Of a stretch of DNA of 64,000 nt, positions 25,939-35,344 are shown one piece after another. The notes under the pieces were generated by a model. That model saw nothing but the letters and a program-made list of their open reading frames with translations. It was not told where the DNA came from and made no database searches. The stretch is from Tenuibacillus multivorans. Its GTDB lineage: Bacteria; Bacillota; Bacilli; Bacillales; Alkalibacillaceae. Numbering within the stretch: the first letter of the stretch is position 1; the number at the start of each line of letters is the position of its first letter. Location of the stretch: assembly GCF_900103915.1 (NCBI RefSeq), contig NZ_FNIG01000009.1:1-64000 (forward strand). Reading direction: 5' to 3'. The position numbers and the translations under genes are program-made.

Positions 25939-25970
25939 GGATCATGCGGGAGTTGCGCATGATCCTTTTT
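25939..25970 (+). terminator. ABC operon terminator
   Basis: Perfect 10-bp stem GGATCATGCG / CGCATGATCC with a seven-base loop, then T5. Confidence 0.92.
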
Positions 25971-25997
25971 CTGTAGGAGCTGGGTTTGTTGGGGAGT

Positions 25998-26228
25998 CAG
26001 GAGGCAATTATCTTGTGTCATAGGGGAATTATTTTGGTTTAATGGGCAAAGGTTGAGGGGTAATGGGGAATCAGAGCGATACATTGGGGAATTTCCCCGG
26101 TTGATTGAGCAAAAAATGACGTTGAATGGGGAATTATCGTGATACATTGGGGAATTTTCTCTATTTATCGGGCAAAAATTGAGGCCCAATGGGGATTTAG
26201 CCTAGCCCATTGGGGAATCAAAAAATCC
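25998..26228. repeat. 21-bp tandem array B (eleven units, exact phase)
   Basis: Units begin at 25998, 26019, 26040, 26061, 26082, 26103, 26124, 26145, 26166, 26187 and 26208, always 21 bp apart with no indel. The conserved left part is NATNGGGGAAT or NATNGGGCAAA; the rest drifts freely. Read on the minus strand each unit gives a heptad ending N/D-S/C-P-M/I/L, but a TAG interrupts one unit (26187). The array sits between the terminator at 25970 and the one at 26220-26256, so it is outside any expected transcript. Confidence 0.92.
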
Positions 26229-26256
26229 GTACCGATTATTGAGGTACGGATTTTTT
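26220..26256. terminator. bidirectional terminator
   Basis: AAAAAATCCGTACC (26220-26233) is inverted at 26243-26256. A on one side and T on the other allow termination in both directions; it serves the minus-strand ytfP. Confidence 0.93.
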
Positions 26257-26258
26257 CC

Positions 26259-27530
26259 TTAAACCTGACCGTCTTCAGCTGATCGATTGGCGGCATGCAA
26301 ACCAGCGACAAATCCAGTCGAAAAGGCTGCAGTAATATTAAATCCGCCTGTATAGCCGTGAATGTCTAAAATTTCACCGCAAAAGTAGAGGCGGTCCATA
26401 AATTTTGATGCCATTTCATTAGGGACGATTTCTTTTAAGGATACACCGCCACCAGTGATAAAGGCTTTTTCAATCGATAGGGTTCCATTGACTTTCATTG
26501 TAAAGCTTTTCACCAGATGAGATAACTCTATCACGTTTTTCTTTTTTAAATGGTGATAGGTTGTGCTGGGATCTAAATCGATTTGGTCCATTATAAACAA
26601 TAAATATCGTTCGGGTAATAAGCTTTTCCAGACTTGTTTGACTGATTTGTTTGGACTGTTTTTAGCTTGTTTCATCAGCTTGTCTATGATTTGTTGCTCA
26701 CCTTCATCTGGAAAACAATCAATGGTGACATCAATCGTATCGGTTTTGAATTTCTTTAAGGCTTTGACCACAAACTGGCTTAAACGTAAGGCAGCAGGTC
26801 CTGATAAGCCTTGATGGGTAAATAAAATATCCCAGCGATGTGACTGAATGGGTTTACCGTTCGGTTTCAAAGCTGTGATTTCTACGTCACGTAATGATAA
26901 CCCTTGTAGCGTTTTATCTTGAATAAACTTTTCATTCGACGTCATTGGAACTTCGGTAGGGTAAAGCTCAGTAATGGTGTGGCCAGCTTTTTTCGCCCAC
27001 GCATAGCCTTGTCCTTGACTGCCTGTGTTGGGAACTGATTTCCCTCCGACCGCAATTACGACACAAGCGGTCGTCACCTTTTCGTTTTCTAAAATGATTT
27101 CATGCGTCTCTTCTCCATAATGGACAGCCTCAACCTTAGTATTTAACCTTTGATCCACACCGTGTACATCGAGTTGTCTGACTAACGTACTAACGACTGT
27201 TTTGGCACTGTCGCTGACGGGAAACATCCGGCCTTTATCTTCTTCTTTCAATTGAACGCCTAGAGATTCAAAGTATTCAATAATCGACGCATTATTAAAA
27301 ATAGAAAATGCGCTGTATAAAAACCTTCCGTTACCCGGAATATGAGCAATTAGCTCATCATCAGGTAACACATTCGTGACATTACAACGCCCTCCGCCAC
27401 TGATCGCAAGCTTTCGTCCAAGTTTATTTCCTTTTTCTATAAGTAAGGTTTTGGCGCCATTTCGGCCCGCGGTAATCGCAGCCATTAATCCTGACGGTCC
27501 GCCACCAATTACGACTACATCATATGTCAA
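26259..27530 (-). CDS. ytfP: FAD-dependent oxidoreductase, HI0933/YtfP family
   Basis: 423-aa flavoprotein of the HI0933-like family. An N-terminal FAD-binding motif [21 protein letters not shown] is followed by the family signature [21 protein letters not shown] second dinucleotide-type block is [30 protein letters not shown], and the C-terminal flavin motif is [26 protein letters not shown]. The reaction is not well defined in Bacillaceae. It is divergent from murJ, the same arrangement as ytfP-ytgP in B. subtilis. Length is normal. The terminator at 26220-26256 ends its transcript. Confidence 0.92.
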   Translation of the reverse strand: MTYDVVVIGGGPSGLMAAITAGRNGAKTLLIEKGNKLGRKLAISGGGRCNVTNVLPDDELIAHIPGNGRFLYSAFSIFNNASIIEYFESLGVQLKEEDKGRMFPVSDSAKTVVSTLVRQLDVHGVDQRLNTKVEAVHYGEETHEIILENEKVTTACVVIAVGGKSVPNTGSQGQGYAWAKKAGHTITELYPTEVPMTSNEKFIQDKTLQGLSLRDVEITALKPNGKPIQSHRWDILFTHQGLSGPAALRLSQFVVKALKKFKTDTIDVTIDCFPDEGEQQIIDKLMKQAKNSPNKSVKQVWKSLLPERYLLFIMDQIDLDPSTTYHHLKKKNVIELSHLVKSFTMKVNGTLSIEKAFITGGGVSLKEIVPNEMASKFMDRLYFCGEILDIHGYTGGFNITAAFSTGFVAGLHAANRSAEDGQV

Positions 27531-27620
27531 TTTGATTTCATGCCTTTCTGTTCGTTCAACTGTTTATAATATATGATAAAATAAAAGTGATAGATTGAAC
27601 AATAAAATGTAGGTGAAAAC

Positions 27621-29246
27621 ATGTCAAATTCGAATGTGCTGCGCGGTACGATGATGTTAACCGGCGCTAATTTTTTATCAAAATTTCTTGGAATAATCTA
27701 TGTTATTCCGTTTTACCTACTCGTTGGTGATGCGGGTGGTGCTTTATATACATATGCCTATAACCCTTATCAAATCTTTCTAAGTGTCGCAACACTTGGA
27801 ATTCCATTAGCGATGTCTAAATTTATCGCGAAATATAATGCGTTAGAAGAATACGCCACAAAGGATGCGATGTTAAAAACAGGTCTAGTGTTAATGCTAT
27901 CCATGGGGACGCTAGCTTTCTTAATATTGTTTGTAAGTGCTCAATGGTTGGCTCAGCTTATTATCCCGAGTAATGATTTAGCCAATTCGGTAGAAGATGT
28001 TACATTCGTCATTCGTATGGTGAGCTTTGCATTAATTATTTTACCCGCGATGAGTTTATTCCGCGGTTACTTTCAAGGTCATGAGTCCATGGGGCCGACA
28101 GCTGTATCGATTGTCGTGGAACAAATCATTCGCATTGTCTTCGTACTTGCGAGTGCTTATCTTGTTATTCATGTGTTCAAAGGCACGGTAACGCTAGCTG
28201 TTGGACTGGCAACTTTTGCAGCCTTAATCGGTGCTATTGCCTCGAGTGCTGTGTTATTAACGTATTTTAAAAAACGAAAACCGATGATTGATCGTGAAGC
28301 CCATCTAAAAGGTTATGGGACGGTAACACGTACGAAAAAAGACATGATGAGTGAGCTTTTTACCTATGCTGGTCCCTTTGTGTTAGTTGGGATTGCAACG
28401 CCGATGTATCAAATGATTGATCAATTTACGTTTAATCGTGCGATGGCCAACATCGGTTTAGCAGATATTTCAGAGAAGCTCTTATCAGTCATTCTTTTGT
28501 ATGGTCATAAACTGGTGATCATACCTGTAACAATAGCTATTGGGCTTGCGATGGCTGTCATGCCAGCGATTACAAGGTCTTTTACTGAAAATAACCAGGC
28601 ACAATATACGAGCTACATCCATCAGGCGTTTTTAATTGTGATGTTATTAGTTTTACCGGCATCCGTAGGCTTGGCCATCTTATCCGATCAGGCCTATGGT
28701 TCGTTATATAATGTGGAGGAGGCCATAAGCTACGCTGGTCCGTTATTAGCTTATTATGCGCCAGTTGCGTTATTTTTTGCATTGTTTACCGTTAGTGCTT
28801 CGATGTTACAAGGGATTAACCATCAAAATTACGCCGTTATTAGTCTAGGTGTGGGCTTAGCGGTTAAATTGATTTTAAACATTCCATTTATTCAAATGTT
28901 CGAGGCAAAAGGGGCCGTCTTCGCCACAGGCTTAGCTGTCTTAACGGCAGCGGCGCTTAATATTTTAAAAATTTATCGGGTGACACGCTTTAATGTTCGT
29001 CCGCTCTATCGTAAATCATTATTAATTGCGATCCTAACAGCTGTCATGGCTGTTGTGGTCCTACTCGTCAAATGGTTTGTTGGTCTACCGTTTGGTGAAG
29101 AGGCAACGAAATGGAAAATGATTACACAGTTAATTTTTTCAGTCTTAATCGGTGCCTATGCTTATTTATGGATGGCCTATAAAACAACGCTATTAGAGCG
29201 GTTATTAGGGGACCGTGTGAAACGATTTTCAAAATGGTTTATTTAA
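27621..29246 (+). CDS. murJ: Lipid II flippase MurJ (YtgP), MOP superfamily
   Basis: 541-aa integral membrane protein with about 14 transmembrane segments, of the MATE-like MVF/PST group. In B. subtilis YtgP is the MurJ-type flippase that moves lipid II across the membrane for peptidoglycan synthesis. Evident blocks are GTMMLTGANFLSKFLGIIYVIPF, ALYTYAYNPYQIFLSVATLGIPLAMSKFIAKYNA, FRGYFQGHESMGPTAVSIVVEQIIRI and SASMLQGINHQNYAVISLGVGLAVKLILN. AGGTGAAAAC precedes the ATG. The gene is followed after 11 bp by rsuA, so the two are likely cotranscribed. Confidence 0.9.
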   Translation: MSNSNVLRGTMMLTGANFLSKFLGIIYVIPFYLLVGDAGGALYTYAYNPYQIFLSVATLGIPLAMSKFIAKYNALEEYATKDAMLKTGLVLMLSMGTLAFLILFVSAQWLAQLIIPSNDLANSVEDVTFVIRMVSFALIILPAMSLFRGYFQGHESMGPTAVSIVVEQIIRIVFVLASAYLVIHVFKGTVTLAVGLATFAALIGAIASSAVLLTYFKKRKPMIDREAHLKGYGTVTRTKKDMMSELFTYAGPFVLVGIATPMYQMIDQFTFNRAMANIGLADISEKLLSVILLYGHKLVIIPVTIAIGLAMAVMPAITRSFTENNQAQYTSYIHQAFLIVMLLVLPASVGLAILSDQAYGSLYNVEEAISYAGPLLAYYAPVALFFALFTVSASMLQGINHQNYAVISLGVGLAVKLILNIPFIQMFEAKGAVFATGLAVLTAAALNILKIYRVTRFNVRPLYRKSLLIAILTAVMAVVVLLVKWFVGLPFGEEATKWKMITQLIFSVLIGAYAYLWMAYKTTLLERLLGDRVKRFSKWFI

Positions 29247-29257
29247 AGGTGGTTTAA

Positions 29258-29968
29258 ATGAGACTTGATAAATTGCTAGCGAATCAAGGCTTTGGTTCAC
29301 GGAAAGATGTTAAACAGTTAATCAAAAAGGGGAAGGTCACAATTGATGGGGAGGCTGTTAAAAGCTCTTCCTTTCACGTTGATCCCAAGCAATCTGAGGT
29401 TATCGTTAATGGGAAGACATTAGATTACCGGGACTATATTTACATTATGATGAATAAGCCCAAGGGTGTTATTTCTGCAACAAGGGATGATAAAGAGACT
29501 TGTGTAACCGATTTACTGGATGAATTTTATACGCCATTTTCACTGTTTCCGGTAGGGCGATTGGATAAGGATACGGTCGGGTTAATGCTTATAACGAATG
29601 ACGGCGAATTATCCCATCAGCTTTTATCACCAAAGCAGCATGTCGATAAGGTCTATGAAGCAAAAATAAAAGGCCTTGTTACTGATGCGGATGTTGACGC
29701 TTTCAAAAAAGGCGTTTGCCTTGAGGACGGTTACGTAACAAAACCTGCAAAGTTAGAGATTTTGACTGCAGATGCGTATTCAGATGTACGTGTTACGATT
29801 TCAGAAGGGAAGTTTCATCAAATTAAACGAATGTTTGATGCAAGAGGCCATGAAGTTGTTGAGTTAAAACGGCTAAAAATAGGCAGTCTTGTATTAGATC
29901 ATCATTTAGATTACGGTGAGTATCGTGAATTAACGGAAGAAGAGCTTAAGCAATTACAGAAGCATTAA
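29258..29968 (+). CDS. rsuA: Small-subunit rRNA pseudouridine synthase, RsuA/YtzG type
   Basis: 236-aa enzyme that isomerises a uridine in 16S rRNA to pseudouridine. An N-terminal S4 RNA-binding domain (MRLDKLLANQGFGSRKDVKQLIKKGKV) is followed by the catalytic domain with IYIMMNKPKGVISA, the catalytic Asp in FPVGRLDKDTVGLMLITNDG, and SEGKFHQIKRMFDARGHEVVELKRLKIG. The pattern fits the RsuA/RluB/E/F family and, by gene order, B. subtilis YtzG. AAAGGTGG precedes the ATG. Its last codon overlaps by four bases the end of the convergent ytzE. Target U516 is inferred. Confidence 0.88.
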   Translation: MRLDKLLANQGFGSRKDVKQLIKKGKVTIDGEAVKSSSFHVDPKQSEVIVNGKTLDYRDYIYIMMNKPKGVISATRDDKETCVTDLLDEFYTPFSLFPVGRLDKDTVGLMLITNDGELSHQLLSPKQHVDKVYEAKIKGLVTDADVDAFKKGVCLEDGYVTKPAKLEILTADAYSDVRVTISEGKFHQIKRMFDARGHEVVELKRLKIGSLVLDHHLDYGEYRELTEEELKQLQKH

Positions 29969-30192
29969 ATATTTTTTGGGATTTTGACTTTTTTATCTGT
30001 TGTTGTCCATTCGCCTTTGCGACAGCTTTCAACTAGTCCATTGTATTGTAGCACATTGATATCACGTTGAATGGTACGATCAGATAATCCGAATTGTTCT
30101 GAAAGTTCACTTGTTGTGGCTGAACCGTTTTCGTACAAATACAAATAGATGTCCTTAATACGATTCAACATTGTTTCTGATGGATAACTCAA
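29965..30192 (-). CDS. ytzE: YtzE, DeoR-type helix-turn-helix protein
   Basis: 75-aa protein consisting only of a DeoR-type winged helix: MLNRIKDIYLYLYENGSATTSELSEQF followed by LSDRTIQRDINVLQYNGLVES. It lacks the sugar-binding domain of full DeoR regulators, which matches B. subtilis YtzE in the same place. Convergent with rsuA, overlapping its end. The upstream start is followed closely by a ribosome binding site-like AAGGGGTGG on the minus strand. Target genes are unknown. Confidence 0.85.
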   Translation of the reverse strand: MSYPSETMLNRIKDIYLYLYENGSATTSELSEQFGLSDRTIQRDINVLQYNGLVESCRKGEWTTTDKKVKIPKNI

Positions 30193-30288
30193 AGAACCAC
30201 CCCTAAAAAATTATGAATGATACATTTTTATAAAAATATTGTACAATAAAGTTAATGAAAAAATCAAAAAATTCTAAAGGAAAGAGAA

Positions 30289-30861
30289 GTGTTGTTTAAA
30301 ATGACTGGCGATTCACATTACTTTATCGGATTTCCAGTTCCTGAGGTTAAGCGGGGAATACTTGCAAAGTGGCAGGAAGCATTAGAGCCATTTGTGGATT
30401 ATCGGACATGGATGCACATCGACGATTTCCATATTACGATTCGATTTTTAGGTGCCTTGTCATCTCAACAGGTGGCTGAACTGAAACGTAAGCTTCAATC
30501 ATTAGAATTGAATGCATTCGATGTCAGCATCAACGGGTTAAATTTTTTCGGAAAAGAAGAACAGCCACGAGTCATGTATGCTGAAGTTGAACGGCAAGAT
30601 GACATCATGACATTAAAATCAGAAGTCGATCATGTATTAGAGACGTTCGATTTTGATAAGGAAAAACGTCCATATCGTCCACATATCACATTAGCCAAAA
30701 AATGGGGTAAAGGAAAGATCCATTTATCCCAAGAGGCTTTAGAACATAAAATCGATGCGGAAAAGCATTTACATTTTACGATGAACAGCTTTAATTTATA
30801 TCGTGTTCATCCAGATCAATGGCCAAAATATGAAGTCGTACAATCATTTAAGCTAGAATAG
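30289..30861 (+). CDS. thpR: RNA 2',3'-cyclic phosphodiesterase (2H family), YtlP
   Basis: 190-aa LigT/ThpR protein. The two catalytic HxT motifs of the 2H phosphoesterase fold are present: DDFHITIRFLG (about residue 47) and RPHITLAKKWG (about residue 128). Members hydrolyse 2',3'-cyclic phosphates on RNA and can join tRNA half-molecules in reverse. Length is normal. The GTG at 30289 lies eight bases after AAAGG; a TTG and an ATG (30301) follow closely, so the start is uncertain by four residues. First of a likely operon with ytlQ and ytlR. Confidence 0.85.
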   Translation: MLFKMTGDSHYFIGFPVPEVKRGILAKWQEALEPFVDYRTWMHIDDFHITIRFLGALSSQQVAELKRKLQSLELNAFDVSINGLNFFGKEEQPRVMYAEVERQDDIMTLKSEVDHVLETFDFDKEKRPYRPHITLAKKWGKGKIHLSQEALEHKIDAEKHLHFTMNSFNLYRVHPDQWPKYEVVQSFKLE

Positions 30862-30871
30862 GAGACATGAT

Positions 30872-31774
30872 ATGGCTCAGTTAATTAAGTTACAGGATTA
30901 CATATCAAGATATGAACAGGATATGTTTCGTTATCCTAGTCAGTTTATCCGCATGAAAAAGGATAGTTTCCATCGTTTACGTGAGCAATGGGAGTCGGAG
31001 AAGGAGATGCCGATTTTAAGTGAACCTGAACAGGAAGAGAAACAATCCTTATTTCAAAAGATTTTTAATCGAAAAAAAGAGTTTAATGTTTGGGAGGAAG
31101 AGGAGCACAGGGAGCTACCACTACCAGTGGACGAGCATGAACTTAAGCAATTGTTTTTAAACCAAGTCTTCTCCTTTCAATTAAAGTGGGCATCAAGTAC
31201 CTTACAAGAAGTCTCTTATTTTGATCAGGTTTATGAGACAGACAATTTATTAAAATATTTTTTACAACGTTTTCCGGATACATATCTATTACTCTATCAG
31301 CCTATTTTTAAGATGAAGCAAGCGGTGATTGAAGGCGATATTATCATCGTGACTCCAACCGACATCATGTGTGTTTCGGTATTAGATGGCGCTTCTGGCA
31401 CGACGTATCAGCCTGTTGATGAGCGGAAATGGCAGACAATCGATGAAGGGCAGGTTCATACGGTCGTCAATCCATTGATCGGATTAAAGCGAATGGAGAA
31501 AATGATTTCAAGTATTTTACAGTATCATGAACTTGAATTCCCGATCAAAAAGGTCGTGTTAGCACGGAACCAGCGTATATTAAATCAAACACCAGCTTAT
31601 CAAACTGAATATGTTGACCTCTTAAACTATGAGGAATGGTTCGATGCGATTCGAAAGACGGGTTACCCGATAAAATATCAACAATTAAAGGTAAGTGAAG
31701 CTTTACTAGAGCATACGCAAAAAACGTTTGTTAAACGTCCGATATGGAAAGAAGAAGAGGATCATATTTTGTAA
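30872..31774 (+). CDS. ytlQ: YtlQ-like protein, possibly NERD-related
   Basis: 300-aa soluble protein in the position of B. subtilis ytlQ. It begins with a helical region, followed by an acidic linker (residues ~45-90). The region LLLYQPIFKMKQAVIEGDIIIVTPTDIMCVSVLDG, then the block VVNPLIGLKRMEKMISSILQ and FPIKKVVLARNQRIL, resembles the strand-helix plan of NERD domains, a nuclease-like fold. Canonical catalytic residues are not obvious. ATG follows AGGAGACAT, 11 bp after thpR. Function unknown; transcribed with thpR and ytlR. Confidence 0.7.
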   Translation: MAQLIKLQDYISRYEQDMFRYPSQFIRMKKDSFHRLREQWESEKEMPILSEPEQEEKQSLFQKIFNRKKEFNVWEEEEHRELPLPVDEHELKQLFLNQVFSFQLKWASSTLQEVSYFDQVYETDNLLKYFLQRFPDTYLLLYQPIFKMKQAVIEGDIIIVTPTDIMCVSVLDGASGTTYQPVDERKWQTIDEGQVHTVVNPLIGLKRMEKMISSILQYHELEFPIKKVVLARNQRILNQTPAYQTEYVDLLNYEEWFDAIRKTGYPIKYQQLKVSEALLEHTQKTFVKRPIWKEEEDHIL

Positions 31775-31791
31775 GGTTAAGGGGAGTTATG

Positions 31792-32721
31792 ATGTATGTG
31801 TTTATTATAAATCCTGCCGCGGGGAATGGGCGTGGTGAACAGATTGTGCAAGATTTTATTAAACGTCAAGGAGATTTCCAAAAGCAATATCGAACGTATT
31901 ATTCTCAATATCCCGGACACGCGAAGGAATTAGCTAGTCAGATTGCCAGGTTACATCAAGATAAAATTCAATTATTATTCGTTGTGGGTGGGGATGGCAC
32001 GCTGTATGAAGTGTTAAATGGGTTAAAACATGACCGTGACATTCCGATATCATTTATACCAGTAGGTTCTGGTAATGATTTTGCGAGAGGGTGCATGACG
32101 TCGCTTAATCCCAAAGTGAACCTTAGACAATCGATTGATGAGTTATTATTAAAGCCCTATTGGTTTGGACAATATGTAATGGATTTAAATCCCAAAAATA
32201 AGTCTAAATTGTTTGCTTCGAGTATCGGTTTTGGCTTTGATGCTGAAGTGGCTGAGCGTGTCAATGCATCAAAGATGAAAGCCTGGTTTAACCGTTTACG
32301 GCTGACGTTTTTAATCTATGTCATCGGTTTAATCATGACGATATTTACGTTTAAACCAAAGGACATTGAGTTGAATATTGACGGGAACTCTAAGACTCTC
32401 TCAAACGTTTGGATGATCACGATTAATAATCATCCTTATTTTGGTGGTGGCATGAAGATTGCACCTGATGCTAATATTAATCCACATACGTTTCATGTGA
32501 CGATCGTTAAAGATATGTCTAAGTGGAAAATTTTATTGTTGTTTGTAACCGTCTTTTTCGGGAAGCATACCTCTTTAAAAGAAGTTGAAACCTTGCCATG
32601 TTCAAGCATTGGCTTGAAGTCAGAAAAACCTTTAACCTACCACGCAGATGGGTTTACCTCTAGCTGCTATCAAAGTCGAATTGAAAAAGAACTAGGGGCA
32701 CGTCAGGTCATAAGAAAATAA
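31792..32721 (+). CDS. ytlR: Diacylglycerol/lipid kinase-family protein, YtlR
   Basis: 309-aa member of the DAGK catalytic family, which phosphorylates lipid alcohols with ATP. The family signature is clear: FIINPAAGNGRG near the start, VVGGDGTLYEVLNGL (nucleotide-binding GGDGT), and PVGSGNDFARG. The later block ASSIGFGFDAEVAERVN and the conserved GGGMKIAPDA are present too. The reading frame opens further upstream, but GGGGAG lies six bases before the ATG at 31792, which gives the typical N-terminus; an ATG at 31789 is also possible. Located as in B. subtilis. The true substrate is unknown; DgkB is the main soluble kinase in Bacillus. Confidence 0.87.
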   Translation: MYVFIINPAAGNGRGEQIVQDFIKRQGDFQKQYRTYYSQYPGHAKELASQIARLHQDKIQLLFVVGGDGTLYEVLNGLKHDRDIPISFIPVGSGNDFARGCMTSLNPKVNLRQSIDELLLKPYWFGQYVMDLNPKNKSKLFASSIGFGFDAEVAERVNASKMKAWFNRLRLTFLIYVIGLIMTIFTFKPKDIELNIDGNSKTLSNVWMITINNHPYFGGGMKIAPDANINPHTFHVTIVKDMSKWKILLLFVTVFFGKHTSLKEVETLPCSSIGLKSEKPLTYHADGFTSSCYQSRIEKELGARQVIRK

Positions 32722-32804
32722 GAGGAAATTTTATAAACCCTCTTGAAATGTATACGAAATATAGGTTAATCTAGTCTAGTCTCGTTTATTACATATGAAA
32801 GATT

Positions 32805-33617
32805 ATGTGCAAAAAGTGGGTGAGTGAATTGGAGCATGCATTAGGTTCCGAGTGGGTGATTTCTCCAGCTGGCGGCACCACTGGGGAAGCCTTTTTAGCC
32901 GAAAATCAGAATGAAAAGTTATTTTTAAAACGGAATTCGTCACCTTTTTTGGCGGTGCTATCGGCAGAAGGTATTGTCCCGAAGCTCGTTTGGACAAAGC
33001 GGCTAGAAAACGGCGATGTGATTACAGCTCAAAAATGGTTAGAAGGCCGAGTTCTTGGGAAACGTGAGATGAAGGAAGATAAAGTAGCCAAGTTGTTAAG
33101 TAAAATCCACCACTCATCAGAAATTTTGCATTTATTTATGCGGATGGGCAAGATGCCGCTTGAGCCATCAAACTTATTAGTGCGTTTAATCAATCAATAT
33201 CGAGGTCATGATCAGGTAGACCATGCTTTAATTGCCCATGCACTCGAATATTTACATAAGCATTTAGATCAAGTGAGGCGTCAGGAAAAAGTGGTTTGTC
33301 ATTCTGATATTAATCATGAGAATTGGTTGCTCGGTGAAGACGATCACTTATATTTAATCGATTGGGATCAGGCAGTCATTGCGGATCCTGCGATAGATTT
33401 GAGTATGTTACTTTACCAGTACGTGCCACGTGAGCAATGGCAGACATGGCTATCTAAATATGGTGTTGAGTTTGATCATCAACTGCATATGCGCATCCAA
33501 TGGTACATGATTGCGTTATCGTTATCGTATTATATCTGGTATTTAGAAAAGGGCGAAATTGACAACGCGTTGAAATGGAAAAATAGGTTAAGCCAACATA
33601 AATTAGCTTTTTGTTAA
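32805..33617 (+). CDS. ytmP: Aminoglycoside phosphotransferase-fold kinase YtmP
   Basis: 270-aa protein of the APH/choline kinase-like fold. The catalytic loop is VVCHSDINHENWLLG (HxDxxxxN, about residue 165) and the metal-binding DFG-equivalent is YLIDWDQAVIADPAIDLSMLLYQY. The N-terminal nucleotide-binding lobe begins PAGGTTGEAFLAE. The location, directly before trmB, is that of B. subtilis ytmP, whose substrate is unknown. The ATG at 32805 has a poor ribosome binding site; a GTG or TTG 15-24 bases later is equally possible. It is followed by a strong terminator, so trmB has its own promoter. Confidence 0.85.
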   Translation: MCKKWVSELEHALGSEWVISPAGGTTGEAFLAENQNEKLFLKRNSSPFLAVLSAEGIVPKLVWTKRLENGDVITAQKWLEGRVLGKREMKEDKVAKLLSKIHHSSEILHLFMRMGKMPLEPSNLLVRLINQYRGHDQVDHALIAHALEYLHKHLDQVRRQEKVVCHSDINHENWLLGEDDHLYLIDWDQAVIADPAIDLSMLLYQYVPREQWQTWLSKYGVEFDHQLHMRIQWYMIALSLSYYIWYLEKGEIDNALKWKNRLSQHKLAFC

Positions 33618-33659
33618 ATCTATATTCAAGTGTTTGTTCATTTGAATATAGATTTTTTT
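33616..33659 (+). terminator. ytmP terminator
   Basis: AAATCTATATTCAA (33616-33629) is inverted at 33642-33655, followed by T-rich sequence. The left arm overlaps the stop codon. Confidence 0.9.
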
Positions 33660-33736
33660 ACTTTCATAACGGGGTAAGTTGTTATAGGATTAAATTATAA
33701 GGAAAATGACGTACTAGCTTTTTTAGGAGTGACAAC

Positions 33737-34372
33737 ATGCGCTTAAGACACAAACCATGGGCAGCAGATTTTATCAAGGAACATGATGATATTGCTGTAT
33801 TAAATCCATTTGACTATCGGGGAAAATGGCAGGAATTGTTTGAAATCAATCAGCCGATTGGATTAGAAATTGGAACTGGTAAAGGCCAATTTATCGCTAA
33901 TATGGCTCAACAAAATAAACATATGAATTTTATTGGCATTGAAAAGGCTGAGAGTATTATCGTCACAGCGATCCAGAAAGTTTTGGATGCCGAGGTGTCA
34001 AATGCACACTTAATCCATGAAAATGCCAAGGACTTAAGAGACATAATTGCGGAAAATGAAATAGATATCATCTATTTGAATTTCTCAGATCCGTGGCCAA
34101 AGACACGACATGAGAAGCGGCGTTTAACGTATCATGCCTTTTTAGATCAGTATCAATCCATTTTAAAAGATGATGGAAGGATCGTTCTCAAAACAGATAA
34201 CCGTCATTTTTTTGAGTACTCAATCGTTAGTTTTTCGCAATTTGGCATGACGCTAGAAGAAGTGACGTTAGACTTGCATAAATTAGAAGATGACACCAAT
34301 GTCATGACGGAATATGAAGAGAAATTTTCAAGTAAAGGCCAGCCAATTTATCGCTGTATCGCTAAATTTTAA
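33737..34372 (+). CDS. trmB: tRNA (guanine-N7)-methyltransferase
   Basis: 211-aa SAM-dependent enzyme that makes 7-methylguanosine at position 46 of tRNA. Typical TrmB blocks are LRHKPWAADFI, PIGLEIGTGKGQFI (SAM binding), NFIGIEKAESIIV, IYLNFSDPWPKTRHEKRRLTY with the catalytic region, and RIVLKTDNRHFFEYS. Length fits the family. AGGAGTG precedes the ATG. Placed between ytmP and ytnP as in B. subtilis (ytmQ). Confidence 0.95.
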   Translation: MRLRHKPWAADFIKEHDDIAVLNPFDYRGKWQELFEINQPIGLEIGTGKGQFIANMAQQNKHMNFIGIEKAESIIVTAIQKVLDAEVSNAHLIHENAKDLRDIIAENEIDIIYLNFSDPWPKTRHEKRRLTYHAFLDQYQSILKDDGRIVLKTDNRHFFEYSIVSFSQFGMTLEEVTLDLHKLEDDTNVMTEYEEKFSSKGQPIYRCIAKF

Positions 34373-34396
34373 TCATACATAAAGGGAGTGGGAGAC

Positions 34397-35251
34397 ATGG
34401 AAATATTAAAGATTGGACGTGCGACTTTAACCTGGTTAAATGGTGGCGTGACCCATATGGATGGTGGAGCGATGTTTGGTGTCGTACCGAAACCATTATG
34501 GAGTAAAAAGTATCCACACAATGATAAAAACCAAATCGAACTTCGTTGTGACGCCATTTTATTGCAAATTGATGGTAAGAACTTCTTGATCGATTCAGGA
34601 GTCGGTAAAGATAAATTAAATGATAAACAAAAACGAAACTTTGGCGTTTTAGAAGAATCGAAAATAGAGGAATCGCTATCGGAATTGGGATTATCGCCTG
34701 AGGATATTGATGGCATGCTGATGACACATTTACACTTTGATCATTCAAATGGGTTAACAAAGCCAGAGAATGGTGACTTAGTCAGTGTCTTCCCGAATGC
34801 AACGATTTTTGTATCCCAAATCGAGTGGGATGAAATGCGAAAACCAAATATGCGCTCAAAGAATACATATTGGGAAAGCAACTGGAAGCCTGTTCAAAAT
34901 CAAGTTAAGACTTTTGAAAACAGTTTAGAAGTTGTATCAGGCTTAACGATGCAGCATACGAGTGGTCATAGTGATGGTCACGCCGTTATTAAATTTGAAG
35001 ACGGGGATGATCGTTTTATCCATATGGCGGATTTAATGCCGACCCATGCGCACCAAAATCCGTTGTGGGTTTTAGCTTATGATGACTATCCGGTGACAAG
35101 CGTTCATGAAAAGAAACAACTACAAGATGAAGCCTACGCCAATGATAGCTGGTTTATTTTTTATCATGATGCGTATTATCGAGCCATTAAATTTAATGAT
35201 GAGAAAGAAATTGAAGACGCTGTTAAACGGACGCGGTATGATTATTCGTAA
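34397..35251 (+). CDS. ytnP: Metallo-beta-lactamase-fold hydrolase YtnP
   Basis: 284-aa MBL-fold protein. The zinc-binding motif HLHFDHSNG (about residue 115) and downstream ligands [20 protein letters not shown] and YHDAYYRAI are present. B. subtilis YtnP is a lactonase that can degrade acyl-homoserine-lactone type signals, but its native substrate is debated. The frame is open three codons upstream (34388); I chose the ATG at 34397 because GGGAG sits before it. Likely cotranscribed with trmB (24-bp gap). A strong hairpin follows. Confidence 0.88.
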   Translation: MEILKIGRATLTWLNGGVTHMDGGAMFGVVPKPLWSKKYPHNDKNQIELRCDAILLQIDGKNFLIDSGVGKDKLNDKQKRNFGVLEESKIEESLSELGLSPEDIDGMLMTHLHFDHSNGLTKPENGDLVSVFPNATIFVSQIEWDEMRKPNMRSKNTYWESNWKPVQNQVKTFENSLEVVSGLTMQHTSGHSDGHAVIKFEDGDDRFIHMADLMPTHAHQNPLWVLAYDDYPVTSVHEKKQLQDEAYANDSWFIFYHDAYYRAIKFNDEKEIEDAVKRTRYDYS

Positions 35252-35306
35252 ATATGAAAAGCTTGGGAGAGTCTAAGGGTTCCGTTTAGATACATAAAGT
35301 AAATAA

Positions 35307-35342
35307 CACACCTCATTTCGAATTTACGTGAAATGAGGTGTG
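35307..35342. terminator. hairpin after ytnP
   Basis: A 13-bp perfect stem (CACACCTCATTTC inverted at 35330-35342) without a clear plus-strand T-run. Array C begins three bases after it. Confidence 0.6.
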
Positions 35343-35344
35343 CT

